DNA of 64,000 nucleotides from assembly GCA_905221215.1 (NCBI GenBank), contig CAJNCI010000002.1:1-64000 (forward strand), in the 5' to 3' direction. The notes under the pieces were generated by a model. That model worked only from the letters and a program-made list of their open reading frames with translations. It was not told the DNA's origin and ran no database searches. Source of the DNA: a bacterium. Its GTDB lineage: Bacteria > Bacillota > Bacilli > Lactobacillales > Streptococcaceae. Positions 33,685 through 41,194 of this stretch are shown here, one piece after another. Within the stretch, counting starts at the first letter, position 1. Each line of letters starts with the position of its first letter. A program made the position numbers and the translations under genes.

Positions 33685-34591
33685 TAGAACCTATAAACTC
33701 TTGGAATCGAGTGGTGTAAGTATCATTAGTTAATTTACTCATATACTTAATTGCCTGTGTTTTAAAATTATTCTCATATAAAAATTTCAAAATATCAAAT
33801 AGATACTTATTATTAGCAATTTGATGAATATGCCTGTCGATAAATTGAATCTTATCGTCATTTGATATTTCTTCTTTAGACAAATATGTTTTAAAAATTC
33901 TATCTAAATAAACATTATTACTTATTTTAGAAATCATTTTATCAATAAAGTCTTGCATAATTTCATCATTGTGGAATCCACTTTCAACAGCATACTCAAT
34001 CACTCTACTTATATGAACAGAGTTGGTCATTTTTTCGAAACACAAGTTCATAGCACTTTCGTTTTTCATATCAAAAGCTACCAAACATAATTTTTCAAGT
34101 TTAGCGTTATTATCGGTGTTAATAATAGCTTTTTGCAAATCTTCAAGAGTTTTAATTTTTAAGTCAATATTGACAGTATTTTCTACAGTAAAGTAAAATA
34201 CCTCTTTTAAAAAGTTATATGTAGTGTCATTATCGATAATATTTATTAGTTTATCCTTATCATCCTTGCTGATATTTTCCGAATTATTTATTAAGTTGAT
34301 TATACTCGCTTTAACTTTTCCACTATCTTCAACTAATCGTTTTTTAGCAAAGTAATTTACATTATCTGTTGAGTTTTCCATTTTTCCAACCTTTAATTTT
34401 TTCATTAATATTTTAGACGGATTCCTACTACGGCTCATTAAATAACCAATAACATTTTTCGAATAGTCTCCAAGACTGTCTTCAAAACATACCAAAAATT
34501 CTCTTACGAAAGTCGTCCTACCAATATAACTTCTATGGTTTTGATTTAACATGAGCATATCCATAAAAGTCGCAAAACATAGATGATACAT
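33671..34591 (-). CDS. Unknown 306-aa protein
   Basis: GGAG lies 9 bases before ATG 34591. The protein is AT-rich in composition (many Asn, Lys, Ile), soluble, and almost entirely helical, with repeated segments of about 35-40 residues (for example NDEIMQDFIDKMISKISNNVYLDRIFKTYL and KIQFIDRHIHQIANNKYLFDILKFLY) that look like a helical-repeat fold. Basic residues cluster around SRSRNPSKILMKKLKVGK (~52-70). I do not recognise it; it could be a defence or regulatory protein. Confidence 0.75.
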   Translation of the reverse strand: MYHLCFATFMDMLMLNQNHRSYIGRTTFVREFLVCFEDSLGDYSKNVIGYLMSRSRNPSKILMKKLKVGKMENSTDNVNYFAKKRLVEDSGKVKASIINLINNSENISKDDKDKLINIIDNDTTYNFLKEVFYFTVENTVNIDLKIKTLEDLQKAIINTDNNAKLEKLCLVAFDMKNESAMNLCFEKMTNSVHISRVIEYAVESGFHNDEIMQDFIDKMISKISNNVYLDRIFKTYLSKEEISNDDKIQFIDRHIHQIANNKYLFDILKFLYENNFKTQAIKYMSKLTNDTYTTRFQEFIGSIDKT

Positions 34592-34742
34592 GATTTTGTC
34601 TCCATTCTGTTGTTTTTGTTGTTTTTAGGTAATAGATTCAAAACATATTTAGCGATATACTAAAACCATCAAAGGAACAAGTCGACTTCCCCTCTGATAA
34701 ACCTTTTACTTTTATTATACTCTTTTAAGGAGGAAAATTCTC

Positions 34743-34826
34743 TTGCTAACATTACTTATCTTTTTACCATATCTTCTAACCTCAGCTGCTGCGATATATT
34801 TCACAAATAAAAGGTCTAGAAAATAA
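34743..34826 (+). CDS. Tiny hydrophobic peptide (27 aa)
   Basis: TTG 34743 follows AAGGAGG by 8 bases. The peptide is one membrane span (MLTLLIFLPYLLTSAAAIYF) with the basic tail TNKRSRK. This shape recalls type I toxins and small regulatory membrane peptides, but no specific family matches. It opens the mobilization gene block on the plus strand. Confidence 0.5.
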   Translation: MLTLLIFLPYLLTSAAAIYFTNKRSRK

Positions 34827-34833
34827 TTGACTA

Positions 34834-34889
34834 CAGGTTTATATTAGGTTATGTAAGCCCCACTAATATAAACCTGCCTCTATGGGGCT
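34834..34889 (+). promoter_or_regulatory. Interlocking hairpins (pseudoknot or oriT candidate) before the 86-aa gene
   Basis: CAGGTTTATATTAG (34834-34847) and CTAATATAAACCTG (34863-34876) form a perfect 14-bp stem. AGCCCCA in its 15-base loop (34856-34862) is complementary to TGGGGCT (34883-34889), which ends 3 bases before the ribosome site AAGGAG. As RNA this forms an H-type pseudoknot or two exclusive hairpins; as DNA it could be the oriT or a protein-binding site. Confidence 0.6.
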
Positions 34890-34905
34890 ATTAAGGAGAA
34901 AAACT

Positions 34906-35166
34906 ATGCTTCCACAAAATACTCAAAATCAAACCGATATCACTCATCAACTGGCGAATCCATTTCAGCTTGAAGTCGCAAAAACTCTATCCAAAGATAT
35001 GGCTATTCTTCAGAAGAATCAGCTTCTGACGGCAGACATTCTTAACAAAGTAGGCGACCTTTCGAAGCTCGAGGCAGATATTCTGGCAAAAACTCCCCAT
35101 GCCAAGGAACGCACAGATTTCATCATCAAGACTTTTGCTTTGGTCGCCTCTCAGCAGATAAGATAG
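34906..35166 (+). CDS. Small accessory protein of the element (86 aa)
   Basis: ATG 34906 follows AAGGAGAAAAACT. The protein (MLPQNTQNQTDITHQLANPF...) is helical and soluble, ending TLVASQQIR-like (FALVASQQIR). Its position ahead of the mobilization genes suggests an accessory or regulatory role; no family recognised. The next gene starts 10 bases after its stop. Confidence 0.7.
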   Translation: MLPQNTQNQTDITHQLANPFQLEVAKTLSKDMAILQKNQLLTADILNKVGDLSKLEADILAKTPHAKERTDFIIKTFALVASQQIR

Positions 35167-35176
35167 GAGGTTCCCT

Positions 35177-35422
35177 ATGAACGAATTTATCTTCCCCTTA
35201 ATCGTTGTGTTTGCTCTTGGCTTTGTGGCTGGCGTTATTACCTTGTTGGTATATCTTGATTCTCAATCTAAAAAACAACCCGTCAAAGAGAAAAACAAAA
35301 ATCTTCCTCCTGTTTACACTGAAGAAGAAATTGAACTAGCTCAATTTCTCGAGAGTAGGCAAGCCGTCAACGAGGCATTCCTCTCAGCTCAGGCGGAACT
35401 ACTCAAAGAACTTCGAAAGTGA
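35177..35422 (+). CDS. Small single-span membrane protein (81 aa)
   Basis: Membrane segment FIFPLIVVFALGFVAGVITLLVYL at residues 4-27, then a charged helical region (EEEIELAQFLESRQAVNEAFLSAQAELLKEL). AGGAGG lies 7 bases before the ATG. Probably an accessory membrane component of DNA mobilization or an unrelated element protein; no family recognised. Confidence 0.75.
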   Translation: MNEFIFPLIVVFALGFVAGVITLLVYLDSQSKKQPVKEKNKNLPPVYTEEEIELAQFLESRQAVNEAFLSAQAELLKELRK

Positions 35423-35577
35423 AGTAATTTTTACATCACCGAACAAAACAGCAATATGATAGCACCTTAACAGATACAGCACTATTCTCATCGCTCCTAA
35501 TCCATAAACTGCTTATGCTCCCTTTTGTCAGCGGTTTCTGGTATGCTCGGAGCGTCACAAACAGAAAGGATTTTAAA

Positions 35578-36183
35578 ATGACACAACCAACTCAACCAAA
35601 GAAATTCAAAACCATCCTCGCTGATGTTCCCTATATGAAGAACCAAACAGGTAGCTACGGAGCCTGCAAGCATTACAACCTGATGAGCCACGAGGAAATC
35701 CGCAATATGCCCATCAAGGACATCGCTGCAGACAACGCTCATCTCTGGTTTTGGACTTCCAACTCTTATATGGAAGAATCTTACGATATTATTCGGGCGT
35801 GGGGCTTTGAGCCAAAAAGCATTTTTACTTGGGTTAAACCAACTCTGGGCTTGGGAACTTATCTTCGAAATTCTACCGAGCATGTCATTTTCGCAACTCG
35901 AGGAAAAGCTCCCATCAAGTTCAAGGGGCAGATGAATTGGGGTTTCTTCCCCAAACAAGACCACAGCCACAAGCCCGAAGAACTCTTCGCTATCATCGAA
36001 CGCTGTTCTGAGCCAGATTATTTGGAGCTTTTTGCACGGAGACCTGTGTCTTCCAATAAAAAATGGGCTATATGGGGTAATGAAGTCGAGAGCGACATTA
36101 TTATCCCTCACTATCCCGTTCCTCAATATTCTAAAAATCCCATTGACTACAGAAAGGCAGATGATGACTCGTGCGAAAAATAG
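35578..36183 (+). CDS. MT-A70-family adenine methyltransferase
   Basis: 201 aa; start ATG 35578 with GAAAGGA 8 bases upstream. The usual DPPW catalytic motif reads DVPY (ILADVPYMKN, ~16), a variation known to me in phage and mobile-element members. The SAM-related part is present (HLWFWTSNSYMEES; STEHVIFATRGKAPIK; DHSHKPEELFAIIE; YLELFARR). No restriction partner is seen, so it is an orphan N6-adenine methyltransferase that could protect or regulate the element. Confidence 0.88.
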   Translation: MTQPTQPKKFKTILADVPYMKNQTGSYGACKHYNLMSHEEIRNMPIKDIAADNAHLWFWTSNSYMEESYDIIRAWGFEPKSIFTWVKPTLGLGTYLRNSTEHVIFATRGKAPIKFKGQMNWGFFPKQDHSHKPEELFAIIERCSEPDYLELFARRPVSSNKKWAIWGNEVESDIIIPHYPVPQYSKNPIDYRKADDDSCEK

Positions 36184-36341
36184 TTGGCTACACCTTGCTT
36201 TTCATTCTGCTAGCTTATTTGGTCAATCGGGCGGTTCACTGGCTAATCGAAATTGCCCTACCCTTAAGCCTGCTTGCCGTATTACTTGGTGGCGGAATGC
36301 TTGCCTTTCACTACTGGAAAAACAAAAGAGATTGGAGGTGA
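36171..36341 (+). CDS. Small membrane protein (56 aa)
   Basis: GTG 36171 overlaps the methyltransferase end by 13 bases. Two membrane spans (VGYTLLFILLAYLV and LIEIALPLSLLAVLLGGGML) with a basic tail HYWKNKRDWR. Its last codons form the ribosome site (GGAGG) of the coupling-ATPase gene, so translation is coupled. The size and place fit a small membrane partner of a VirD4/TraD-like protein. Confidence 0.7.
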   Translation: MRKIVGYTLLFILLAYLVNRAVHWLIEIALPLSLLAVLLGGGMLAFHYWKNKRDWR

Positions 36342-36345
36342 ACCG

Positions 36346-38496
36346 ATGAAACGCCCTACAAATTTTGAAGCGTTTGAGATGGATTACACTCGCCCCGTGG
36401 AATTTCAAGATATACTGGATTTGATGGTGCGACTCTCAGGCTACACCAGACGCCAGCCCTTCGTTTTGGAGATTCGTTTAACGAAAAACGAGGTGCGATA
36501 TTTGCTTCTCAGTAACCCACTGGACACACCCTATTTACACAAAATGTTGCAAGTCTCCAATGACATTCAGTTTTCGAAACTTCACCCTAAAAAACGAAAA
36601 CCGTCCGAAAAATCGTGGCATGTCGCCATTAAACGCAATCATTTTAGTCTCAAAACAGACAGCGTTGAAAACTTCACTCGTTCCTTTTTGGCACTGAGTC
36701 ATCACCTAAAACCGCAGGAAGAAATTTGTGTACAGGTTATGGTGGGCAAGTCGCGTCCGCCACAACCGCTGGCTCGTGATTTGTCACACCTTAACGCCAC
36801 TTGGTGGCAGTGGATTTCAGGGAATATCCCAAAGCTTTCCAAAGACGCCGACAAGCTGATTCGGGAAAAACTCCGACACGCCCAGTTTCAAGCAGATGTA
36901 CGGATTGGTGTGCGAAGTGATAGTCATTTTCGCAAGAATGAGCTATATCATACTGTTTTAGGAGCCTTTCGAATGTTAGAATCCAGCGGTGTCGAACTTT
37001 TTCTCAACCCGATTTCAAGCGAGAAAGTGAATAAGGTTCAAATTCCGTGGGCTTTTCCGCTCACCCTTTCTTCGCAGGAGCTTGCCAGCTTTTGGCTTGC
37101 CCCTATTGGCGAAGGCGAGCTGGCTGGGATTGCCAATATTCACCCCAAAACTCTCCGTCTGCCTTTGGGCTATAAAGTGCCAGATGTACCTGTTCGAAAA
37201 TTTGGTGAAAGTATCAAAAACGAACCGCTCCAGATTTTACCTCGAGACGCCACCCAGCATCTCTTGGTGTTAGGCGGAACGGGCGTTGGAAAATCTACCT
37301 TGCTTGCCCAGCTCATTTTGGCAGATATTCAAGCAGGCAGAAGCACGCTGTTAATTGACCCCAAAGGCGACTTGGTACGAGAAGTGTTGGCTCATTTCCC
37401 AAAAGAACGACGAGCAGATTTGGTTATCATTGACCCCAGCTCCAGCAACAAAATTATCGGTCTCAACCCCTTTGACCTGACTCGCTACACCTCGCCTGAG
37501 CTGGTGGCGGATATGTTGCTTAATCTTTTTCAAGAACTTTTCAGCGACAACTGGGGTATTCGCACGGTTGATGTGCTCAGCCACGCCTTAACCGTGATGG
37601 CACAAGTTGAAAATTCTAATTTACCCCAATTACCTCAGTTTTTAACCAATCCTGTCTTTCGAAATCAACTATTAAGTCAGATTTCCGACCCTTTTCTCTT
37701 AGATTTCTGGCAGGGCTACAACCAGCTAAGCGATGCTAACCGTGAGGTGTTAATCTCGCCAGTGTTAAACAAAATCCGTCAGCTTTTGCTTCGAAAAGAA
37801 CTACGAGCCATGCTTGCCTCTACTTCGAAAAAATTTAACCTGATGGAACTCTTCACCAGTAAAAAAGTAGTCTTAGTTAACCTCAACCGAGGGCAAATCG
37901 GGGTGACAAACGCCAAATTTATCGGTTCGCTTATCACCAACTACATCTACCAGCTAACCCTCTACCAAGCCCGTCTCGCCCCCGAAAATCGCCCTTTCCT
38001 ACCCATTTACATTGATGAGCTGGGGCAATTCCTTAAGCTCCCTGTGGATTTGGAGGATGCCCTTGCGGTGTCTCGTTCGATGAAAGTGGGCTACATTCTC
38101 GCTAGCCAGCACCTGACGCAACTGCCATCTACTCTGTGTACCAGCGTTTTGAGTAATTGTCGCAGTAAAATCATTTTCACGCTGGAACACCACGAAGCCA
38201 AGGAACTCGCCAGCCAAGCTCCAGAACTCACTTTCGAAGATTTTATGACCCTTGCACCTTTTCACTTTTATGCCCAAATGCCGATTTTTTACAATCACTT
38301 CAAGTGGGTCTCAGGGCGAAGTCTGCCTCTTTCGAAAAATACTCAGCCAATTGATGAACTTTATGCCGAAAGTTTGGAATACTACGGCGACGATTTAGCC
38401 AATTTCGAAAATACACCACTTCAAAACAAGAAAGATGAAATTCCACCCGAAAATTTAGGACGGAAGAAGCGAGGAGGACAAAATGGAAAAAATTGA
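36346..38496 (+). CDS. Type IV coupling protein-like ATPase (TraD/VirD4/TraG family)
   Basis: 716 aa from ATG 36346 (GGAGG 7 bases upstream). An N-terminal domain of ~290 residues precedes a RecA-like motor with Walker A LVLGGTGVGKSTLLAQ (~309), IDPKGDLVREVLAHF (~338), Walker B LPIYIDELGQFLKL (~553) and ILASQHLTQLPSTLC (~585), the arrangement of DNA-pumping coupling proteins. No obvious membrane span of its own; the adjacent 56-aa protein could supply it. Probably delivers the element's DNA to a helper conjugation pore. Confidence 0.85.
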   Translation: MKRPTNFEAFEMDYTRPVEFQDILDLMVRLSGYTRRQPFVLEIRLTKNEVRYLLLSNPLDTPYLHKMLQVSNDIQFSKLHPKKRKPSEKSWHVAIKRNHFSLKTDSVENFTRSFLALSHHLKPQEEICVQVMVGKSRPPQPLARDLSHLNATWWQWISGNIPKLSKDADKLIREKLRHAQFQADVRIGVRSDSHFRKNELYHTVLGAFRMLESSGVELFLNPISSEKVNKVQIPWAFPLTLSSQELASFWLAPIGEGELAGIANIHPKTLRLPLGYKVPDVPVRKFGESIKNEPLQILPRDATQHLLVLGGTGVGKSTLLAQLILADIQAGRSTLLIDPKGDLVREVLAHFPKERRADLVIIDPSSSNKIIGLNPFDLTRYTSPELVADMLLNLFQELFSDNWGIRTVDVLSHALTVMAQVENSNLPQLPQFLTNPVFRNQLLSQISDPFLLDFWQGYNQLSDANREVLISPVLNKIRQLLLRKELRAMLASTSKKFNLMELFTSKKVVLVNLNRGQIGVTNAKFIGSLITNYIYQLTLYQARLAPENRPFLPIYIDELGQFLKLPVDLEDALAVSRSMKVGYILASQHLTQLPSTLCTSVLSNCRSKIIFTLEHHEAKELASQAPELTFEDFMTLAPFHFYAQMPIFYNHFKWVSGRSLPLSKNTQPIDELYAESLEYYGDDLANFENTPLQNKKDEIPPENLGRKKRGGQNGKN

Positions 38497-39253
38497 ACTA
38501 ACGAAAAAAGAACGAGAGATTTTAACCCTACTCGCCCGGTGTCGTTATGCGACCACCAAACAGATTGTTGCCCTCTATTTTCAGGATAGCCAGCATTCGC
38601 GAACTGCTTTCCGAAGAGCTAACTTGCTTTTAAACCAGATCAAAAATCGCCAACTCATCAATCACCTCGAACGACGAATCGGTGGCGTACGAGCAGGTTC
38701 AGGCAGTTTCGTTTGGCATATCACGATAAAAGGGTTGAAAGCATTACACCGTCCACAACGCTTTAAAAATAAGTATGAACCCACCGCCCACCATTTGGAA
38801 CACACGCTGGCGGTGACACAAGCGTATGTTTTTCTGAAATTGTTGGAAGAAGCTGGCAAAATCCAGCTGGAACGGTTCGATTTTGAACCCACCTGCCACC
38901 GCACCTATGCCACCTTTTCGGGTAAGAAGATTTTTCTGAAACCTGATGCTTTTGCCCAACTGGTTTTGGGTGGATACGAGGACAGTTATTTTTGCGAAAT
39001 CGATATGGCGACCGAAAGCCTCAACCGAGTGGTAAATCAGTGTAAAAAATACATCGCCTACTACCAAACAGGCATTGAACAGCGAGAGCAAGACGGTGTG
39101 TTTCCACTGGTTCTATGGATTGTGCCGCACGACAAACGAAAAGAAGTGATTTCAAAGAAAATCGAAAGCGAGCTGAATAATTTTCAGCCAATGTTTCAGG
39201 TGGTGACGCTGGAAGAATTTAGTGAATGGATTGGAGGACGAACAGATGAATAA
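38483..39253 (+). CDS. Replic_Relax-family protein (putative relaxase/replication-relaxation)
   Basis: 256 aa overlapping the ATPase gene by 14 bases. An N-terminal winged helix (LTKKEREILTLLARCRYATTKQIVALYF) is followed by a nuclease-like domain with KPDAFAQLVLGG, YFCEIDMATESLNRVVNQCKKYIAYY and FPLVLWIVPHDKRKEVI. This arrangement is that of the PF13814 replication-relaxation family of plasmids and mobilizable elements. It is the best candidate for the DNA-nicking protein of this element; its biochemistry is poorly known. Confidence 0.8.
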   Translation: MEKIELTKKEREILTLLARCRYATTKQIVALYFQDSQHSRTAFRRANLLLNQIKNRQLINHLERRIGGVRAGSGSFVWHITIKGLKALHRPQRFKNKYEPTAHHLEHTLAVTQAYVFLKLLEEAGKIQLERFDFEPTCHRTYATFSGKKIFLKPDAFAQLVLGGYEDSYFCEIDMATESLNRVVNQCKKYIAYYQTGIEQREQDGVFPLVLWIVPHDKRKEVISKKIESELNNFQPMFQVVTLEEFSEWIGGRTDE

Positions 39254-39368
39254 TGAAAAAGAACGAATTGTCAAAATCGGGCGAGCAACTTTTAATATTA
39301 GCCGAAAATTTGGTGGTTCGAAAAGTTTGAAAGAATTACTTGAAAAGCTGATTTTGCAGGAAAAGTAA
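39246..39368 (+). CDS. TnpW-like small protein (40 aa)
   Basis: ATG 39246 overlaps the end of the previous gene by 8 bases. The sequence has ERIVKIGRATFNISRKFGGSKSLKELLEKLI, matching the shape of TnpW-type proteins (short strand with T-[TY/F], then S-x-S/E-L-x-x-x-L-x-x-L-I) found directly before TnpX-type recombinases. Recognition is by position and pattern only. Confidence 0.55.
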   Translation: MNNEKERIVKIGRATFNISRKFGGSKSLKELLEKLILQEK

Positions 39369-39379
39369 GCCCCAAAGAC

Positions 39380-39408
39380 TGGACTTATTCGCCCTTTCGA
39401 GGTATCCT
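39380..39408 (+). promoter_or_regulatory. Promoter of the large serine recombinase
   Basis: TGGACT (39380-39385), 17-base spacer, TATCCT (39403-39408), then GTCCATGG. The -35 and spacing match the shared element promoter type at 25131. Confidence 0.55.
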
Positions 39409-39443
39409 GTCCATGGGTTAGAGTGTAATTGAAAGGAGACACG

Positions 39444-41114
39444 ATGACAAACAGCACATTAACAAAGCAAATTCCAGATTGGACAAAGGTTGAATTTGAA
39501 GGTCTGAGCGAGATTAGTATTTTGTATTGCAGGCTTTCATCAGAAGACGCAAACGAAGGTGAATCTAACTCAATTTCCAACCAACGCTTGATTTTAAGCA
39601 AACTGGCGGAGCGAGAGAATTTGAGCAACCCAATTGTATTTTACGATGATGGCTACTCAGGTTCAAACGCCCAGCGTCCAGCTTTCCAACAAGCTCTGGC
39701 ATTAGTTGAAAATAACCAAGTTTCGAATTTTGTGGTAAAGGATTTGAGCCGTGTTTCACGAGATTACCTGCTTTCAGGAAATCTTTTGGAGGTGGTTTTT
39801 CCTTCGAAAAATATTCGCTTCATTTCCCTGCAAGAAAATATAGATAGTAACAAGAAATCTAGCCAAGATGCCTACCTCACACCGTTGGTTTCACTCTTTA
39901 ACAACTGGTATAGTATGCAGTGTAGCGAGAAAATTAAGCTTTCGAAACATACCAAAGCCAAAAATGGCGAAAAAATCGGCTGGATTACCCCTTATGGATA
40001 CCTTAATAATCCAGAAAATCGTAAGGAGTGGTTAGTAGATGAATATGCTTCAGAAATCGTTAAACGGATATTTTCGGAGTATATTTCAGGCAGAACGCCA
40101 ACCGAGATAGCTCAAGGTTTAAGGCGTGACAAAGTCCTCACTCCTGCTCGCTACAAAAAGAAGCTGGGTGTTTCGAACTATCGAATTTTAGAGAGTGACC
40201 CTTGTTATTGGAAAACTCAGATGATTTGGCAAATATTGGAAAAAGAGGAGTATATCGGCTCAACCATTAACTTGAAAACCGCAAAAATTTCCTACAAACA
40301 GCGAAATTGTCGCCTGCGACCTCGTGAAGATTGGCTAATTTTCCCAGATAGCCACGAAGCAATTATTTCGAAGGAAGATTTCGAAATTGCAAGAGAAATG
40401 ATGAACCACAAGCGAGTCGTTCAAAGGCATAACTGGAAAAACAAAACAGGACATGAAAACTTGTTTGCAGGCTTGCTTTATTGCGAAAACGAGCATAAAT
40501 TAAGTTTTTGCCCACAAGAAAAAGATGGCGTGAACCTCGACCATTATAAATGTTACCATTTTAAGCGAGCTGGCGATACTTGTTCGGGCGGTCACTATCT
40601 TCGTAAAGAAGTATTGGAAAACCTAATTTTAAACGAGCTTCAAGAACTGCTAAACTCGTTTCAGATTAACGAAGCAGATTTATTACAGCGCTTGAAGGAT
40701 AAGTTTGAAATCAAAGAAACCAAGAAGTTTAGCGAACTGAAAAAACAGCTGACCAAAAACGAACAGCGAATGGTGGAGTTGGATACTATCATCCAGCGAC
40801 TCTACGAAAAGCAACTCTTGGGTGAGATTGCGGATGACCGCTTCAAAAAATTGTGCGACAGCTATGAGGCGGAACAAGCCGAGTTGAAGGAAAAAGTCCA
40901 AACTGCCACCGCAACTCTTGGGGTGAAAATGAAATCTGCCCACAACATTGAAGAATTTATGACAACCATTCGAAAATATACTCAGCTTGAGAAGTTGACA
41001 CCGAAAATTATCAACGAATTGATTGATAAAATTATTATTCACCAACCGATTGGTAGAGGCAAGAATAGACAAATTAAACTGGAAATACACTACCGATTTA
41101 TTGGTGATATTTAA
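39444..41114 (+). CDS. Large serine recombinase (TnpX/TndX-like)
   Basis: 556 aa. The resolvase-type catalytic domain has ILYCRLSSEDANEGESNSIS (Ser ~32), YDDGYSGSNAQRPAFQQAL and VKDLSRVSRDYLLSG. A recombinase domain follows (GWITPYGYLNNPENRKEWLVDEYASEIVKRIF...WQILEKEEYIGSTIN), then a zinc-ribbon region (LFAGLLYCENEHKLSFC...YKCYHFKRAGDTCSGGH) and a coiled coil (~410-490). ATG 39444 has AAAGGAG upstream. Excises and integrates the element at att sites adjacent on its right. Confidence 0.95.
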   Translation: MTNSTLTKQIPDWTKVEFEGLSEISILYCRLSSEDANEGESNSISNQRLILSKLAERENLSNPIVFYDDGYSGSNAQRPAFQQALALVENNQVSNFVVKDLSRVSRDYLLSGNLLEVVFPSKNIRFISLQENIDSNKKSSQDAYLTPLVSLFNNWYSMQCSEKIKLSKHTKAKNGEKIGWITPYGYLNNPENRKEWLVDEYASEIVKRIFSEYISGRTPTEIAQGLRRDKVLTPARYKKKLGVSNYRILESDPCYWKTQMIWQILEKEEYIGSTINLKTAKISYKQRNCRLRPREDWLIFPDSHEAIISKEDFEIAREMMNHKRVVQRHNWKNKTGHENLFAGLLYCENEHKLSFCPQEKDGVNLDHYKCYHFKRAGDTCSGGHYLRKEVLENLILNELQELLNSFQINEADLLQRLKDKFEIKETKKFSELKKQLTKNEQRMVELDTIIQRLYEKQLLGEIADDRFKKLCDSYEAEQAELKEKVQTATATLGVKMKSAHNIEEFMTTIRKYTQLEKLTPKIINELIDKIIIHQPIGRGKNRQIKLEIHYRFIGDI

Positions 41115-41161
41115 GTATTTAAAAGAGCGAGTTGTAGATCACTGCTCTATATATAATAATA

Positions 41162-41188
41162 GGACTGCTGAGTGAAGTGTGGTATAAT
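41162..41188. other. attR of the element with right inverted repeat
   Basis: GGACTGCTGAGTGAAGTGTGG (41162-41181, last G 41182) is the inverted copy of the left end with two mismatches. TATAAT follows at 41183-41188. Joining the two ends through TATAATGT gives a 50-base near-palindrome, the expected attP of a large serine recombinase. Confidence 0.85.
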
Positions 41189-41194
41189 AGAGGC
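41180..41194 (+). promoter_or_regulatory. Rebuilt rlmB promoter
   Basis: TGGTATAAT (extended -10; TATAAT 41183-41188) ends 6 bases before the rlmB ATG, so the transcript should begin at or beside the start codon. The -35 region (TAGGAC, 41160-41165) is now element DNA and poor. Confidence 0.6.

Larger units (their letters stand above)
23531..41182. mobile_element. Integrative mobilizable element (about 17.65 kb) between def and rlmB
   Basis: Bounded by 21-bp terminal inverted repeats and TATAAT direct repeats. The right part carries a TnpX-like serine recombinase, TnpW-like protein, Replic_Relax protein and TraD/VirD4-like ATPase. The left and middle carry cargo on the minus strand: a Gabija-like pair, a lipoprotein operon, a small serine recombinase and unknown paralogs. 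No VirB4, prepilin or mating-pore proteins are seen, so it would need a helper for transfer. Codon use and a strong excess of TTCGAA set it apart from the flanks. Confidence 0.88.

Noticed and set aside
35497..36126. 209-aa minus frame opposite the methyltransferase
   Set aside because: It is the mirror of a clear MT-A70 gene, with no ribosome site and no family resemblance.
23531..41182. Prophage or complete ICE
   Set aside because: No capsid, tail, lysin, VirB4, prepilin or mating-pore genes are present, so a mobilizable element fits better.
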